A stretch of DNA of 64,000 nucleotides, taken from assembly GCF_002564045.1 (NCBI RefSeq), contig NZ_PDJK01000002.1, positions 806,001 to 870,000 on the forward strand, in the 5' to 3' direction. Shown here in pieces: positions 1 to 8,514 of this stretch. The DNA is from Amycolatopsis sulphurea (GTDB lineage: Bacteria > Actinomycetota > Actinomycetes > Mycobacteriales > Pseudonocardiaceae). A program made the position numbers and the translations under genes. The notes under the pieces were generated by a model. That model was not told the DNA's origin and did not search any database. It was given only the letters and a program-made list of their open reading frames with translations. The first letter of the stretch is position 1. Every line of letters starts with the position of its first letter.

Positions 1-912
1 CGGGAGGAAGCCCGGCATTCCTTCGACGTGGTGGGCTCGCTGGCGTCGATAGTCGCCGTCGCGGGGCTGGTCTTCTACCTCCAGGAAGCGCCGGAACAGG
101 GGTGGGGCGCGCTGGTGCCGCTGATCAGCCTGGGCGTGGGACTGGCGGCCGCGGGCTGGTTCGTGCGCTGGGAGCTCCGCCGGCGGGCACCGCTGCTGGA
201 CGTCCGGCTGTTCCGCGAACGGGGGCTGACCAGCGGTTCCTTGGGGCTGCTCGCGGTCTTCGGGGTACAGGCGGGGATTTTCGTGGTGCTGTACCCGTTC
301 CTCCAGGCCGTACTCGGCTGGACGGGACTACTGTCCACAGTGGCGTTGATGCCGATGGCGTTGCTGATGATGGCCAGCTCCGGATTGGCCCCGCGCCTGG
401 CCGAACGCATCGGTGCGCGCGCGACCATGGCGACCGGCATTGCGCTCGCCGGCACCGGGCTCGCCCTCATCGCCGCGTTCGTCTCCGTGGACGGCGGTTA
501 CCCGGCTCTCCTGCCAGGCATGCTCGCGATGGGGCTGGGCATGGGGTTGTCGATGACTCCGGCCACCGAGGCGATCACCGGCGCGCTGCCGCGGGACCGC
601 CAAGGTGTGGCGTCCGCGCTCAACGACGTGACCCGCGAACTCGGTACGGCGCTGGGCGTCGCGCTGCTGGGCGCGTTGCTTTCCGCCGGCTACCGCAGCG
701 CTATCGACACCAAGCTCTCGGGCGTGCCCGCGAACGTCGCCGACGCCGCTCGCGAAGGAATTTCCAACGCTCTTCAAGCGTCCCACGAGCCGAGTCTGGT
801 GCACGCAGCGCAGGAGTCCTTCATCAGCGGCTGGCAAACCGCGATGTGGGCAGGAGTGGCCATCATGGCCGTGCTGTTCGCCTACATCCTGGCTCGCGGT
901 CCGAAGAAGTAG
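1..912 (+). CDS. MFS multidrug exporter, DHA2 (EmrB/QacA) type, C-terminal half
   Basis: Visible 303 codons of a proton-driven drug exporter of the major facilitator superfamily in the cytoplasmic membrane. The frame is open at base 1 (REEARHSFDVVG), so the N-terminal half lies outside the window and the GTG at 28 is internal. About seven hydrophobic helices are visible; the polar loop RWELRRRAPLLDVRLFR between two of them is typical of the 14-helix DHA2 group, where R-rich residues are followed by LLD. The protein ends with a short basic tail (ARGPKK). Substrate cannot be told from sequence. It converges with the permease gene, the two stop codons being 2 bp apart, so it belongs to an operon that lies to the left. 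Confidence 0.82.
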   Translation, partial: REEARHSFDVVGSLASIVAVAGLVFYLQEAPEQGWGALVPLISLGVGLAAAGWFVRWELRRRAPLLDVRLFRERGLTSGSLGLLAVFGVQAGIFVVLYPFLQAVLGWTGLLSTVALMPMALLMMASSGLAPRLAERIGARATMATGIALAGTGLALIAAFVSVDGGYPALLPGMLAMGLGMGLSMTPATEAITGALPRDRQGVASALNDVTRELGTALGVALLGALLSAGYRSAIDTKLSGVPANVADAAREGISNALQASHEPSLVHAAQESFISGWQTAMWAGVAIMAVLFAYILARGPKK

Positions 913-914
913 CC

Positions 915-2300
915 CTACGCGTGGCCGTCGTGGGAATCAGCAGCACGACGGCCACGCAACACGACATAGACCGCGAACGAAACCACGAAACCCGCGTAAT
1001 AAGCCAGATCCGCGCCATGCAGGGCGGCAGCCACCGGTCCTGTGTAGACAGTCGTGTGCATGAACGGCACCGCGGCGGTGAACCCGGCGCCGAACGCGAC
1101 CAGCGCGGCCCAGCCGCGGACCGGACGGTTCAGCTCGGCCGGCACCTCGACGCGGCGGCCACCCCGGGTGCGCCGCCGCCAGTCCGGTACCACCACGCCC
1201 AGGAACGGCGGGATCCAGTAGCTCACGAACAGCAGCACGTTCTCGAACTTCGCGGACAGATCGCCGCTGTGCATCCAGAGGATCAGGGCGAACGCCAGCA
1301 CCGTCACCACCACCGCGGACACCGGACGGCGCAGCCGCACCCCGACCGTCTGCAGAGCGAGAGAGCCGCTGTAGTCGTTCATCGCATTGGACGACACCGT
1401 GGCCAGCGCGATCACCAGCAGCGCCAGATCACCCGGCAGCCCGCCGCCGGCCAGCCCGGCCACCCCGGCGGCGGTCTGGTCGCCCAACGCGGCGCCGAGC
1501 GCGAGCCCGATGCCCTCGCCGAGCAGGTACGAAGCGACGAGGCCGAGCAGCGTGAACCAGAAGACCCCGGCGGGCCGGGTCGACGAAGGCAGGTAACGGC
1601 TGAAGTCGGCCGCGTAGGGTGCCCAGGAGATCGCCAGGCTGAGCGTGATCGTCGAGAACAGCACGACCCCGCCCGCGAGGTCGCCGCCCGTCGCGGAATC
1701 GGTGAACGTGATCGGGTGATCCAGCACCACTTTCACGGCCAGCGCGACGAAAGCGGCCACGAGCACCACGCTCATCACCGCCTGGACCCGGTGGATCACG
1801 GCGTAGCCGAACACCCCGAGCAGGCACTGCAGCACCAGCACGATCACCATCGCGGCCCAGAACGGCAGCCCGGTGAGTTCGGCCAGCGCCTCCCCGCCGA
1901 ACAACCCGACCAGCGCGTCCCACGCGATCGAGCCGAGCCACTGCACCAGCCCGGGCAGCACCACACCCCGGCCGAACGGCAACCGCGCGAGCGGCAGCTG
2001 CCCGGTACCGGTGTGCGGCCCCCAGGTGGACAGCCAGGCGACCGGCAGCGAGCCAAGCAGGGTGCCGATCACCGCGACGACGAACCCGGTGGTGAAACCG
2101 AGCCCGAGGCTGCCCCCGAGCGTCCCGGTGAACACCGCGGTCATGGTGAGGTTCGGCGCGAACCACACCCCGGCGAGCCGCCACGGCCTGCCGAACCGGT
2201 TCGCCTCCGGCACCGGCGCGATCCCCCGCGCCTCGATCGCGAGATCCCCGGTTCCCGACGGCATCCGTCCCCCGAAGACGTCCGCGTCGATCCCGCTCAT
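915..2300 (-). CDS. NCS1-family nucleobase permease (cytosine/purine type)
   Basis: Predicted membrane symporter of the nucleobase:cation symporter-1 family, importing a purine, cytosine or related compound. The 461-residue length and about 12 hydrophobic helices fit CodB-like members. Family-like features are the cytosolic N-terminus ending in IEARGIAPVPEANRFGRPW, the first helix with NLTMTAVFTGTLGG, and the segment SWAPYAADFSRYLP, which corresponds to the conserved helix of NCS1 carriers, followed by SSNAMNDYSGSL. The ATG start at 2300 is preceded by AAGGGG at 7 nt. No catabolic nucleobase gene is adjacent, so the substrate is not assigned. The 290 bp upstream, between it and the protease terminator, holds nothing else recognisable. 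Confidence 0.85.
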   Translation of the reverse strand: MSGIDADVFGGRMPSGTGDLAIEARGIAPVPEANRFGRPWRLAGVWFAPNLTMTAVFTGTLGGSLGLGFTTGFVVAVIGTLLGSLPVAWLSTWGPHTGTGQLPLARLPFGRGVVLPGLVQWLGSIAWDALVGLFGGEALAELTGLPFWAAMVIVLVLQCLLGVFGYAVIHRVQAVMSVVLVAAFVALAVKVVLDHPITFTDSATGGDLAGGVVLFSTITLSLAISWAPYAADFSRYLPSSTRPAGVFWFTLLGLVASYLLGEGIGLALGAALGDQTAAGVAGLAGGGLPGDLALLVIALATVSSNAMNDYSGSLALQTVGVRLRRPVSAVVVTVLAFALILWMHSGDLSAKFENVLLFVSYWIPPFLGVVVPDWRRRTRGGRRVEVPAELNRPVRGWAALVAFGAGFTAAVPFMHTTVYTGPVAAALHGADLAYYAGFVVSFAVYVVLRGRRAADSHDGHA

Positions 2301-2553
2301 CGCATTGCCCCTTACTCCCGGCTGTCCGGCGAGTGTCGTCCGCGGGTGGGCGCTGCGCCAGGCCCGTGTGGCCTTCCCGACTCCGCCGACCGGCCCCGAG
2401 ACGAGTCCCAGCCCGTGCCACGCCAGCCGGGTGGAGACCGCACGTACCCTTGCGGCTCAGGAGGTTCGCCGTGTCCACACCGGACGTCCGGCGTCCCTTT
2501 CGGGCGGTTCAACGGCCGGGATGGCGGCGTGCGCGAGTGCGCCCGGACAGCAA

Positions 2554-2591
2554 CCGGCCCCTTCCCAGACAGGAACCAGGAAAGGGGCCGG
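2554..2591 (-). terminator. Rho-independent-like hairpin after the S53 protease gene
   Basis: CCGGCCCCTT at 2554-2563 pairs with AAGGGGCCGG at 2582-2591 around a loop of about 18 nt, 3 bp after the protease stop codon. There is no long U tract, as is common for actinobacterial terminators. Confidence 0.6.
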
Positions 2592-2594
2592 AGT

Positions 2595-4574
2595 TCAGAC
2601 GAGCAGCAGGAACGGGAGACCGCTCGGCGAGCCGAGGCCGGTCACGTCGTCATAGCCGTTCGTCGTGTGGATCGTCAGGTTCGGGTAGTCCAGCACCCGC
2701 GCCGACGTGAGCAGGCCCGCGGAGGCGTCCACCCCGTTGACGAAGTCCACCCGCTGCACCGCGCCGTCCACGTGCTGCACGTCGTTGATCGCCGACGTGC
2801 GTGAGGTCAGCTGGTAGAGCACCGGGTTGATGAACCCGTGGTGGACGTGGTCGAGGCTGTCGGCCACCGCCATCACCCCGGCGAACACCGGCGACGCGAG
2901 GCTGGTGCCGCCGATCCGGTACTGGTCGTAGTACGCGCCGTCCGGGAAGGTCTGGGTCTGGCCCACCAGGAACCCCGTGTTCGGGTCGGCGATCGCGGAG
3001 ATGTCCGGGACCACGCGGCCCTTCGCGCCACCGGTCTGGTTCTTTGTGGACAGTGCGTCCGGCACGATGCCCTTCTGGTAGAAGGGCTGGCCGAACAGCT
3101 TGCTGGTGCCACCGCCCGCGCCACCGTTGAAGGCGCCGGGGAAGCCCGGGGTGTAGACGCCCTTGGTGAGCGTGGACTTGCCGGTCTCCCAGCCGGTTTC
3201 GAACAGCCGCCGGCCGTCCTTGCCGACCGCGAGCGAGGTGCCGCCGACCGCGGTCACCCACGGCGCGGAGGCGGAGAAGTCGGGCGAGGGCGAGCCCAGC
3301 CGGGCGACCTCATCGCCGTTGTCGCCGGAGGAGAAGTACACGCCGATGCCTTCGAGCACGGCCTGCAGTGAGATCTGGTTGAACGCCTTCACCTCGTCCG
3401 CCGGGATGTCCTCGCCGGTGTCACCGTAGGAGTTCGAGATGATGTCCGCCTTGTGCCCGGCGACCACGTAGTTCAGCGCGGTGTCCAGGGACAGGTCCTG
3501 GCAGTCCGCGCCGCCGACGTAGAGGATGTGCGCTCCGGGCGCGAGCCCGTGCGCGGCCTCGACGTCCAGCGTCTCCTCGCCGTACCAGCCGGAGGCGTCG
3601 CACTGGTCCGGCGCTTCCTGGCCCGGAGTCGGCGGGAAGATGTGCTGCTTGAACTGCGCCTTGGTCAGCGGGTGCGCCGGGTCGTTGCGCCGGGCGTACT
3701 CGGACGCGTCGGCGTAGATGGTCGGCGAGGCGAACGCGTCGACGATCGCGATCGTGGTGCCCTTGCCGTCCGCGCCGAGCCTCGCCGCCTGGTCCAGACC
3801 ATAGGCCGAGCGCAGCTGCGCGGGCATGTATCCGCACGGCGCGTAGGGCAGCTGCTTGCCTTGGTAGGCCGGGTCCGTGGTGTCGGTCTTCTCGCCGTAG
3901 TACGCGCTGCACGGGCCGGAGTTGCGGAACCCCTTCGACGGCGGCGCGGTGGACGGGCCAGCCGCTTGCTGGGTGACCGCCGCGTCGGGATTGGTCAAGC
4001 CGTCGGTGTGATCGGGCTTGAACAGCCTGGTGGCCTGGTCCACGCCGATCACGCCGAGCACCGCGCCGGACAGCGAGGCGGGCACGGACAGGTTCTTGTC
4101 CGCGGCCCGAAGCGTCTGCCCCTTCACCGAATACTTGCCGAGCTTGACCGCGAACGCGCGCTGCACCTGGTCGGCGGAGCCCGATGCGGTCACGTAAGCC
4201 CGGTTGTCCGGCACCACACCGAGGTGGAATCCGGCGCTGGAGAGCCAATTCCGCACCGCGGAGACCGTCTGGTCCGACGCGGCGAACCTGTCGCGCACCT
4301 GGTCCGGGCTGAGATACCGGCGGAAAGCCGGACTGTGCGGATCGGACACGGCCTGCGCCGCGGATTCCGCGCCGGACTGGTCGCGCAGATTCAGGTAGAC
4401 CCGGAAGTCCACAGTGGACGACGGTGGGGTGTCGGCGACCTTGGCCGCCGGATCGGCCCACTGCGGGTGCGATTGCGGAATGTCCGCCCGGCCCTGGGCC
4501 GAGGCCATCGCGGGCGTCGCGGTCAGGGCACCCGCCACCGCGAGCGACAGGAACACGATGAGACTTCTTCGCAC
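2595..4574 (-). CDS. Secreted S53 (sedolisin/kumamolisin-type) serine-carboxyl protease
   Basis: Predicted exported acid endopeptidase of 659 residues. The GTG at 4574 is chosen because GAGGGGAG lies just upstream and it begins directly with a signal peptide (RRSLIVFLSLAVAGAL, cleavage near AMASA). Residues about 50-200 look like the pro-kumamolisin activation domain; the peptidase domain follows after a Ser/Pro linker. The catalytic Glu and Asp lie in GEETLDVEAAH (near residue 331), the oxyanion Asp probably in SSGDNGD, and the nucleophile Ser in GGTSLASPVFAG (near 556). The C-terminal DVTGLGSPSG matches the calcium-site loop of the family. It is transcribed alone. Maturation by autocleavage of the prodomain is known for the family and inferred here. 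Confidence 0.9.
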   Translation of the reverse strand: MRRSLIVFLSLAVAGALTATPAMASAQGRADIPQSHPQWADPAAKVADTPPSSTVDFRVYLNLRDQSGAESAAQAVSDPHSPAFRRYLSPDQVRDRFAASDQTVSAVRNWLSSAGFHLGVVPDNRAYVTASGSADQVQRAFAVKLGKYSVKGQTLRAADKNLSVPASLSGAVLGVIGVDQATRLFKPDHTDGLTNPDAAVTQQAAGPSTAPPSKGFRNSGPCSAYYGEKTDTTDPAYQGKQLPYAPCGYMPAQLRSAYGLDQAARLGADGKGTTIAIVDAFASPTIYADASEYARRNDPAHPLTKAQFKQHIFPPTPGQEAPDQCDASGWYGEETLDVEAAHGLAPGAHILYVGGADCQDLSLDTALNYVVAGHKADIISNSYGDTGEDIPADEVKAFNQISLQAVLEGIGVYFSSGDNGDEVARLGSPSPDFSASAPWVTAVGGTSLAVGKDGRRLFETGWETGKSTLTKGVYTPGFPGAFNGGAGGGTSKLFGQPFYQKGIVPDALSTKNQTGGAKGRVVPDISAIADPNTGFLVGQTQTFPDGAYYDQYRIGGTSLASPVFAGVMAVADSLDHVHHGFINPVLYQLTSRTSAINDVQHVDGAVQRVDFVNGVDASAGLLTSARVLDYPNLTIHTTNGYDDVTGLGSPSGLPFLLLV

Positions 4575-4800
4575 GGCCAACTCCCCTCGTGAAGTGCGGC
4601 CGGGCTCCCCCGGTCGCCCGCCCGAGACTAGGTCGGCACCCGGCCCCACGGACCACGTCTCCTCCTCCGGTGCGGAACCGTTATCTGTCCCGGCGTGATT
4701 TCCGCACCGGGAATCCTATTCATCCGAAATTTCCTGGGGGAATTGTGGGGATCTCGGCGATAAATACGGATTCCAACTTCAGTCGGATGGCCCAGACCAC

Positions 4801-5091
4801 CCGGGGGCAAGGCAATGTTGGTCGAGGACCCGTGATCAGCAGAGAGCCGTGGCGGCCGCGTCATCATCGACGGCGCCTGCCCTCTTCGTCGATTGCGCCC
4901 GGCAGCGGGCGATGCGGAGGTGTTCGAGATACGCGACCACCTCGTGGTGTGCGCCAGCCCTGTCTCGGGTCTGTGAAGGGGCCCTTCACAGACTCAGAGT
5001 CTGTGAAGGGCCCCTTCACAGACCTCCACGGACCTTCACAGACCTCCGCCGTCTGCGCATGGCCCCTCACACCGACTTTGCCGATACCCTG
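4801..5091. mobile_element. MITE-like element, copy A (291 bp)
   Basis: Full-length copy of a dispersed element with imperfect terminal inverted repeats: the left end contains GGCAATGTTGGTCGAGG and the right end ACACCGACTTTGCCGATACC. It is flanked by CCCAGACCAC (4791-4800) and CCCAGACGAC (5092-5101), a 10-bp direct repeat with one mismatch that looks like a target-site duplication. Inside at 4971-5023 sits a nested palindrome made of two GTGAAGGG(G)CCCTTCAC units. No transposase is encoded, so any movement must be in trans. The rest of the interval 4575-5282 shows no gene. Confidence 0.75.
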
Positions 5092-5282
5092 CCCAGACGA
5101 CCCCCTCACCCCACCCGAACGATCACCGCGTTCACTCATTCCGGTGACGACGACAGCGGGGGATATGCCGACGAGAACCGGGCCGGTCGCCGCAACGGCG
5201 ACGTGGCGAACCGAGGGGGGTCCGCCGGACGTGCGGGGGGCGAATCCGGGATTCCGGCCGGTTCCGGGGCGACGATCACTCC

Positions 5283-6437
5283 GTGATCCGACACGGAATA
5301 CTGGCGATTCTGCTGGGCATGACGGCCGTGGTGCCGCACTCCGCCGGGGACAGCTGGCCGGTCGATTTGTCCACGGTGGACGGTGACGATTTCGGCGTTT
5401 CCTATGCAGGCGCACTGAGAGCGGACGGCGAGGCGGGGGAAAGACCGGGGGTGCAGGTGAGCACCGAACATCGGCTCTCCTCCCCCGCGGACCGGGTGCG
5501 CGCCCGGGTCGACGCGGACCGGCCCGCCGGGGTCGAGGTGGACGTGCGCGGGCGGATCGGCGAAGGCTGGACGGAATGGCTGCCGGCCGGAGAGCTGTTC
5601 CCACAAGCGGTACAGGTGGTGCAGGCCCGGATCTCGGTGTCCGGCCCGGCTGCGGTCCGCGCGGTCACGCTGTCCGCCGATCGGGTCGCTCGGGTGGAGT
5701 CCCCGCCCGGCGCGGCCGCGCTGGGTTACCGGATCTTCGCGACCAGAGAGGGGCTCGTCGGCGGCACCACGTCGAACGGGCACAAGATCGTCGAGCGTGA
5801 CCACTTCGTCTCGTTCCCTTCGACGAAGTCGGTGTCGCCCAAGGGAACCGGGAACTACACCGCCCGGGTCTGCCTGACCGACGGCACTCGCTGCGAGTAC
5901 GCGCCGGTGTGGGAGGTCGGACCATGGAACACGCACGACGACTACTGGAACCCGGCGGGCTCCCGCGCGCAGTTCCCGGAGCTGCCCCAAGGCGTGCCGG
6001 AGGCGCAGGCGGCCTACAACGACGGATTCAACGGCGGCAAGGACTCCCGCGGCCGCACGGTGCGCAACCCGGCCGGGGTCGACCTGGCCGACGGCACCTT
6101 CTGGGACGGGCTCGGGCTCACCGGCAACAGCTATGTCGACATAACCTACCTGTGGACCGGCGCCGCGACCGCGACCGGAATCGTGAGTACCACGGGCGCC
6201 CCGCTGAACCTCCGCCCGAACCCCGCCACGTCCGCGGCGGCGATCGGCTACGCGGCGAACTACGCGCAAATACCGATCGAGTGCTCCGTCTCCGGTCAGT
6301 CCGTCTCCGGCACGTACGGCACCAGCGCGGTCTGGGATCGGATCGGCCCCGGGCATTATCTGGCCGAGGCATATGTCCGCATCACCGGCGTGGTGCCATC
6401 ATGTGACGGGCTTGCCCGGGACCAGACGGGCGGGTGA
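5283..6437 (+). CDS. Secreted protein with C-terminal SH3-like domain, function unknown
   Basis: A 384-residue exported protein that I do not recognise as a named family. The GTG start at 5283 gives a signal peptide (IRHGILAILLGMTAVVPHSAG); no strong ribosome site precedes it. The middle (residues about 40-150) is a beta-rich region with repeated VRA/VDV strands. A segment near residues 185-265 contains AAYNDGFNGGKDSRG. The last 80 residues, with LNLRPNPATSAAAIGYA and a late pair of cysteines, resemble a bacterial SH3 domain of the cell-wall-binding kind. It stands alone between two MITE copies, and its end borders an 82-bp tandem repeat. A wall-associated role is inferred from the SH3-like tail only. 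Confidence 0.65.
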   Translation: MIRHGILAILLGMTAVVPHSAGDSWPVDLSTVDGDDFGVSYAGALRADGEAGERPGVQVSTEHRLSSPADRVRARVDADRPAGVEVDVRGRIGEGWTEWLPAGELFPQAVQVVQARISVSGPAAVRAVTLSADRVARVESPPGAAALGYRIFATREGLVGGTTSNGHKIVERDHFVSFPSTKSVSPKGTGNYTARVCLTDGTRCEYAPVWEVGPWNTHDDYWNPAGSRAQFPELPQGVPEAQAAYNDGFNGGKDSRGRTVRNPAGVDLADGTFWDGLGLTGNSYVDITYLWTGAATATGIVSTTGAPLNLRPNPATSAAAIGYAANYAQIPIECSVSGQSVSGTYGTSAVWDRIGPGHYLAEAYVRITGVVPSCDGLARDQTGG

Positions 6438-6444
6438 GCAACCG

Positions 6445-6690
6445 GTCAGCAGTGCTCCTGCGTGCGGCAAGCCCTCGGCACTCCAGCAAGCGGTCAGCAG
6501 CACCCCAGCGAGCGGCAGACCCTCGGGTCAGCAGTGCTCCAGCGCGCGGCAAGCCCTCGACACTCCAGCAAGCGGTCAGCAGCACCCCAGCGAGCGGCAG
6601 ACCCTCGGGTCAGCAGTGCTCCAGCGCGCGGCAAGCCCTCCACGCTCAGCAAGCGATCAGCAGCACCCCAGCGCGCAGCAGACCCCCGGC
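6445..6690. repeat. 82-bp tandem repeat, three copies
   Basis: Units start at 6445, 6527 and 6609 with GTCAGCAGTGCTCC and each holds two related sub-units (CGGCAAGCCCTC and CGGCAGACCCTCGG). The spacing of 82 bp is not a multiple of three, so a coding repeat is unlikely. Copies 1 and 2 are nearly identical; copy 3 is more diverged. It begins 8 bp after the stop of the preceding gene. Confidence 0.85.
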
Positions 6691-6879
6691 GCTCCAGCAA
6701 GCGGCAGGCCGTCGGCGCTCCTGCTTGCGCACGAAGACACGACGCCGGCGGTGCTCGACTTCACCATGTTCGCCCACACGCTGGCCCGCGCGACCCTCAC
6801 AGCCGTTTACGAGAACAAGGGCTGAGCGCACCTCGCTGCGGCCTCCGGCTGTGAAGGGTCCCTTCACGGTCTCAGCGTC

Positions 6880-7164
6880 CAGGGTCCCGGCAAAGTTGGG
6901 TCGAGGCCCCGTGATCAGCAGAGAGTGCCCTGGCTGCCGCGTCATCATCGACGACACCTGCCCTCTTCGTCGATCACGCCCGGCAGCAGGCGAACCGGAG
7001 GTGTTCGAGACACGCGACCACCTCGCACTGTGCGCCAGACCTGTCCCGAAGTCGGTGTGAGGGGCCCTTCACAGACTCAGAGTCCGTGAAGGGCCCCTTC
7101 ACGGACCTTCACGAACCTCCGCGGTCTGCGCAGGGCCCCTCACACCGACTTTGCTGACACCCTG
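6880..7164. mobile_element. MITE-like element, copy B (285 bp)
   Basis: Best full-length copy of the element. The left end is CAGGGTCCCGGCAAAGTTGG and the right end reads, on the other strand, CAGGGTGTCAGCAAAGTCGG, an inverted repeat of about 20 bp continuing imperfectly to about 30. It shares most of its interior with copy A. Flanks GTCTCAGCGTC and GACTCTGATTC match at 7 of 11 positions, possibly a decayed target duplication. Extra GTGAAGGG(G/T)CCCTTCAC palindromes lie just outside at 6851-6867 and 7177-7193. The element has no coding capacity for a transposase. Confidence 0.75.
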
Positions 7165-7198
7165 GACTCTGATTCCGTGAAGGGGCCCTTCACAGACT

Positions 7199-7360
7199 TC
7201 AGCGCGGCTTCAGCAGGTAGTCCACGACCGGGCGCAGAATCTGCAGCCTCCGATGGAGACCCAGCCCGTGCCCCTGGCGGGGCGCGGCGGCGGTCGCTGT
7301 GGCCACCAGCGACCGTTCGGCCCCGAGCATTCCCCGCATCACAAACCTTGCCTTCACCTC
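7199..7360 (-). pseudogene. Possible 3' remnant of an unrecognised gene
   Basis: The minus frame from about 7360 to the TGA at 7199 has coding-like third positions and a plausible C-terminus (RRLQILRPVVDYLLKPR), but no start with a ribosome site and no recognisable family. It ends next to the palindrome adjoining MITE copy B, so it may be the stump of a gene cut by rearrangement. Chance openness in high-GC DNA cannot be excluded. Confidence 0.25.
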
Positions 7361-7414
7361 GGGGGTTGTCCCAGTCGGCGCTGGTGCGGACAGGTAAGCG
7401 GGCCAAGCCGGAGC

Positions 7415-7441
7415 GCCCCTTCCGGCCAAGCCGGAAGGGGC
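7415..7441 (-). terminator. Hairpin terminator after the DUF4396 gene
   Basis: Perfect 11-bp stem: GCCCCTTCCGG (7415-7425), loop CCAAG, CCGGAAGGGGC (7431-7441). It lies 8 bp beyond the stop codon of the DUF4396 gene. Confidence 0.7.
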
Positions 7442-7449
7442 ACCCGCGG

Positions 7450-7899
7450 TCAGTGGTGGTGCACAACGGCGTGGCCCAGGCCGCGGCCGATCATCCACCT
7501 GTTCACCGGCACCGTGAGCACGAAGGCGACGGCTAGGGAGATCGCCAGCGAGAGCCAGAACAGCCCGCTGGCGAGCCCCGCGTCCATCGCCCCCGGGATG
7601 GCCACGACGACGGTGTTGTCGACGACCTCCATCACCGCGATGGACACCGTGTCCGCGGCGAGCGCGACCTTGAAGGCGGCCGAGACACCGAGGCCGGTCT
7701 TGAGCACCCCGCGCATGGTGAGCGCGTAACCGAAGACGAACGCGAGCGCGATCGAGAGCACCACCGTGGCCGCGTTGTGCAGCCCGAACGCGGTGCCGAG
7801 GACCATGCCCAGCACTTCGCCGATCGCACAGCCGGTGAGGCAGTGCAGCGTCGCTTGGACAGCGGTGGCCCAGGATGCGCCGTGGCGAGTTTCGTTCAT
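7450..7899 (-). CDS. DUF4396 membrane protein
   Basis: A 149-residue protein with four to five hydrophobic helices that matches the DUF4396 type: an N-terminal helix with HCLTGCAIGEVLGM, a helix containing FVFGYALTMRG, and a C-terminal VNRWMIGRGLGHAVVHHH. DUF4396 proteins commonly accompany copper or heavy-metal resistance genes. The conserved Cys/His of the first helix and the His-rich tail would suit metal contact, but that is inference. The ATG at 7899 lies 10 bp downstream of a CsoR-like palindrome, and a hairpin terminator follows, so it appears to be a single metal-regulated transcript sharing its operator type with the next two genes. Confidence 0.75.
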   Translation of the reverse strand: MNETRHGASWATAVQATLHCLTGCAIGEVLGMVLGTAFGLHNAATVVLSIALAFVFGYALTMRGVLKTGLGVSAAFKVALAADTVSIAVMEVVDNTVVVAIPGAMDAGLASGLFWLSLAISLAVAFVLTVPVNRWMIGRGLGHAVVHHH

Positions 7900-7908
7900 C
7901 GGCTCACC

Positions 7909-7925
7909 ATACCCCCTCGGGGTAT
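7909..7925. promoter_or_regulatory. CsoR-like (copper-sensing repressor) operator
   Basis: The 17-bp inverted repeat ATACCCCCTCGGGGTAT sits directly before the DUF4396 start. G/C-tract dyads flanked by ATAC/GTAT are the known operator style of CsoR/RcnR repressors. A second copy at 8946-8962 precedes the neighbouring gene pair. No csoR gene is in the window. Confidence 0.65.
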
Positions 7926-7930
7926 ATAGA

Positions 7931-8455
7931 TCAGCCCTGCAGGCCGCGCATCGTGGTGATTTCCGCCTCCTGGGCGTCGGCGATCCGCCGTGCCATCGCC
8001 TTCGCCCCGGCGTCCTGGCCCTGCGCCAGCTCGGTCCGGGCCATCTCGACCGCGCCGGTGTGGTGCTCGATCATCAGGCGGAGCCACTCACGGTCGTAGG
8101 CGGCGTCCTTCAGCCGATCGAGACCGCCGGTGTCGACCATTCCGGGCATGGCACCCTGCCCCATGGAACCGTGGTCCATCGGTTCCGCGCCCCAGTCCCG
8201 GAGCCACTGGGCGAGCTGGTCGATTTCCGGCTGCTGGGCCTGCTCGATCCGCTGCGCCAGCTCGCGGACCTTCGGATTCCCGGTGTGCCGCGGAACGCCC
8301 GAGGACATTTCCACCGCCTGCCGGTGATGCGGGATCATGCCCTGGGCGAACGTGACGTCGGCGGCGTTGTGGCTTTCCTGCGCACCGCTCGAACACGAGA
8401 CGAGCACGGCGGCGAATGCGGGAAGCACAAAGCCCGCGAAGATTGTGCGATTCAT
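7931..8455 (-). CDS. DUF305 lipoprotein, probable copper-binding envelope protein
   Basis: A 174-residue exported lipoprotein with two ferritin-like DUF305 repeats. The ATG at 8455 is preceded by GAAGGAAA and begins a lipoprotein signal (FVLPAFAAVLVSC, lipid-modified Cys near residue 21). The repeats carry the hallmark metal motifs: FAQGMIPHHRQAVEM in the first and WLRLMIEHHTGAVEMA in the second. A Met/His-rich linker (MDHGSMGQGAMPGM) lies between them. DUF305 proteins are usually found with copper efflux or oxidation genes; periplasmic-side copper binding is the likely role. It lies downstream of the membrane-protein gene (59 bp gap) and probably shares the operator at 8946. Confidence 0.85.
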   Translation of the reverse strand: MNRTIFAGFVLPAFAAVLVSCSSGAQESHNAADVTFAQGMIPHHRQAVEMSSGVPRHTGNPKVRELAQRIEQAQQPEIDQLAQWLRDWGAEPMDHGSMGQGAMPGMVDTGGLDRLKDAAYDREWLRLMIEHHTGAVEMARTELAQGQDAGAKAMARRIADAQEAEITTMRGLQG

Positions 8456-8514
8456 CGAATTTCCTTCACTGAGTAGTGCGAATGATTCGGAAATGGACGG
8501 ATTCCCCGTTCCGA

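Noticed and set aside
102-2804. 900-codon plus-strand open frame
   Set aside because: It overlaps the real MFS, NCS1 and S53 genes, has Arg/His/Gln-rich low-quality sequence, and is an antisense or shifted-frame shadow of high-GC coding DNA.
6445-6690. CRISPR array
   Set aside because: Units are contiguous tandem repeats with no variable spacers and no cas genes.
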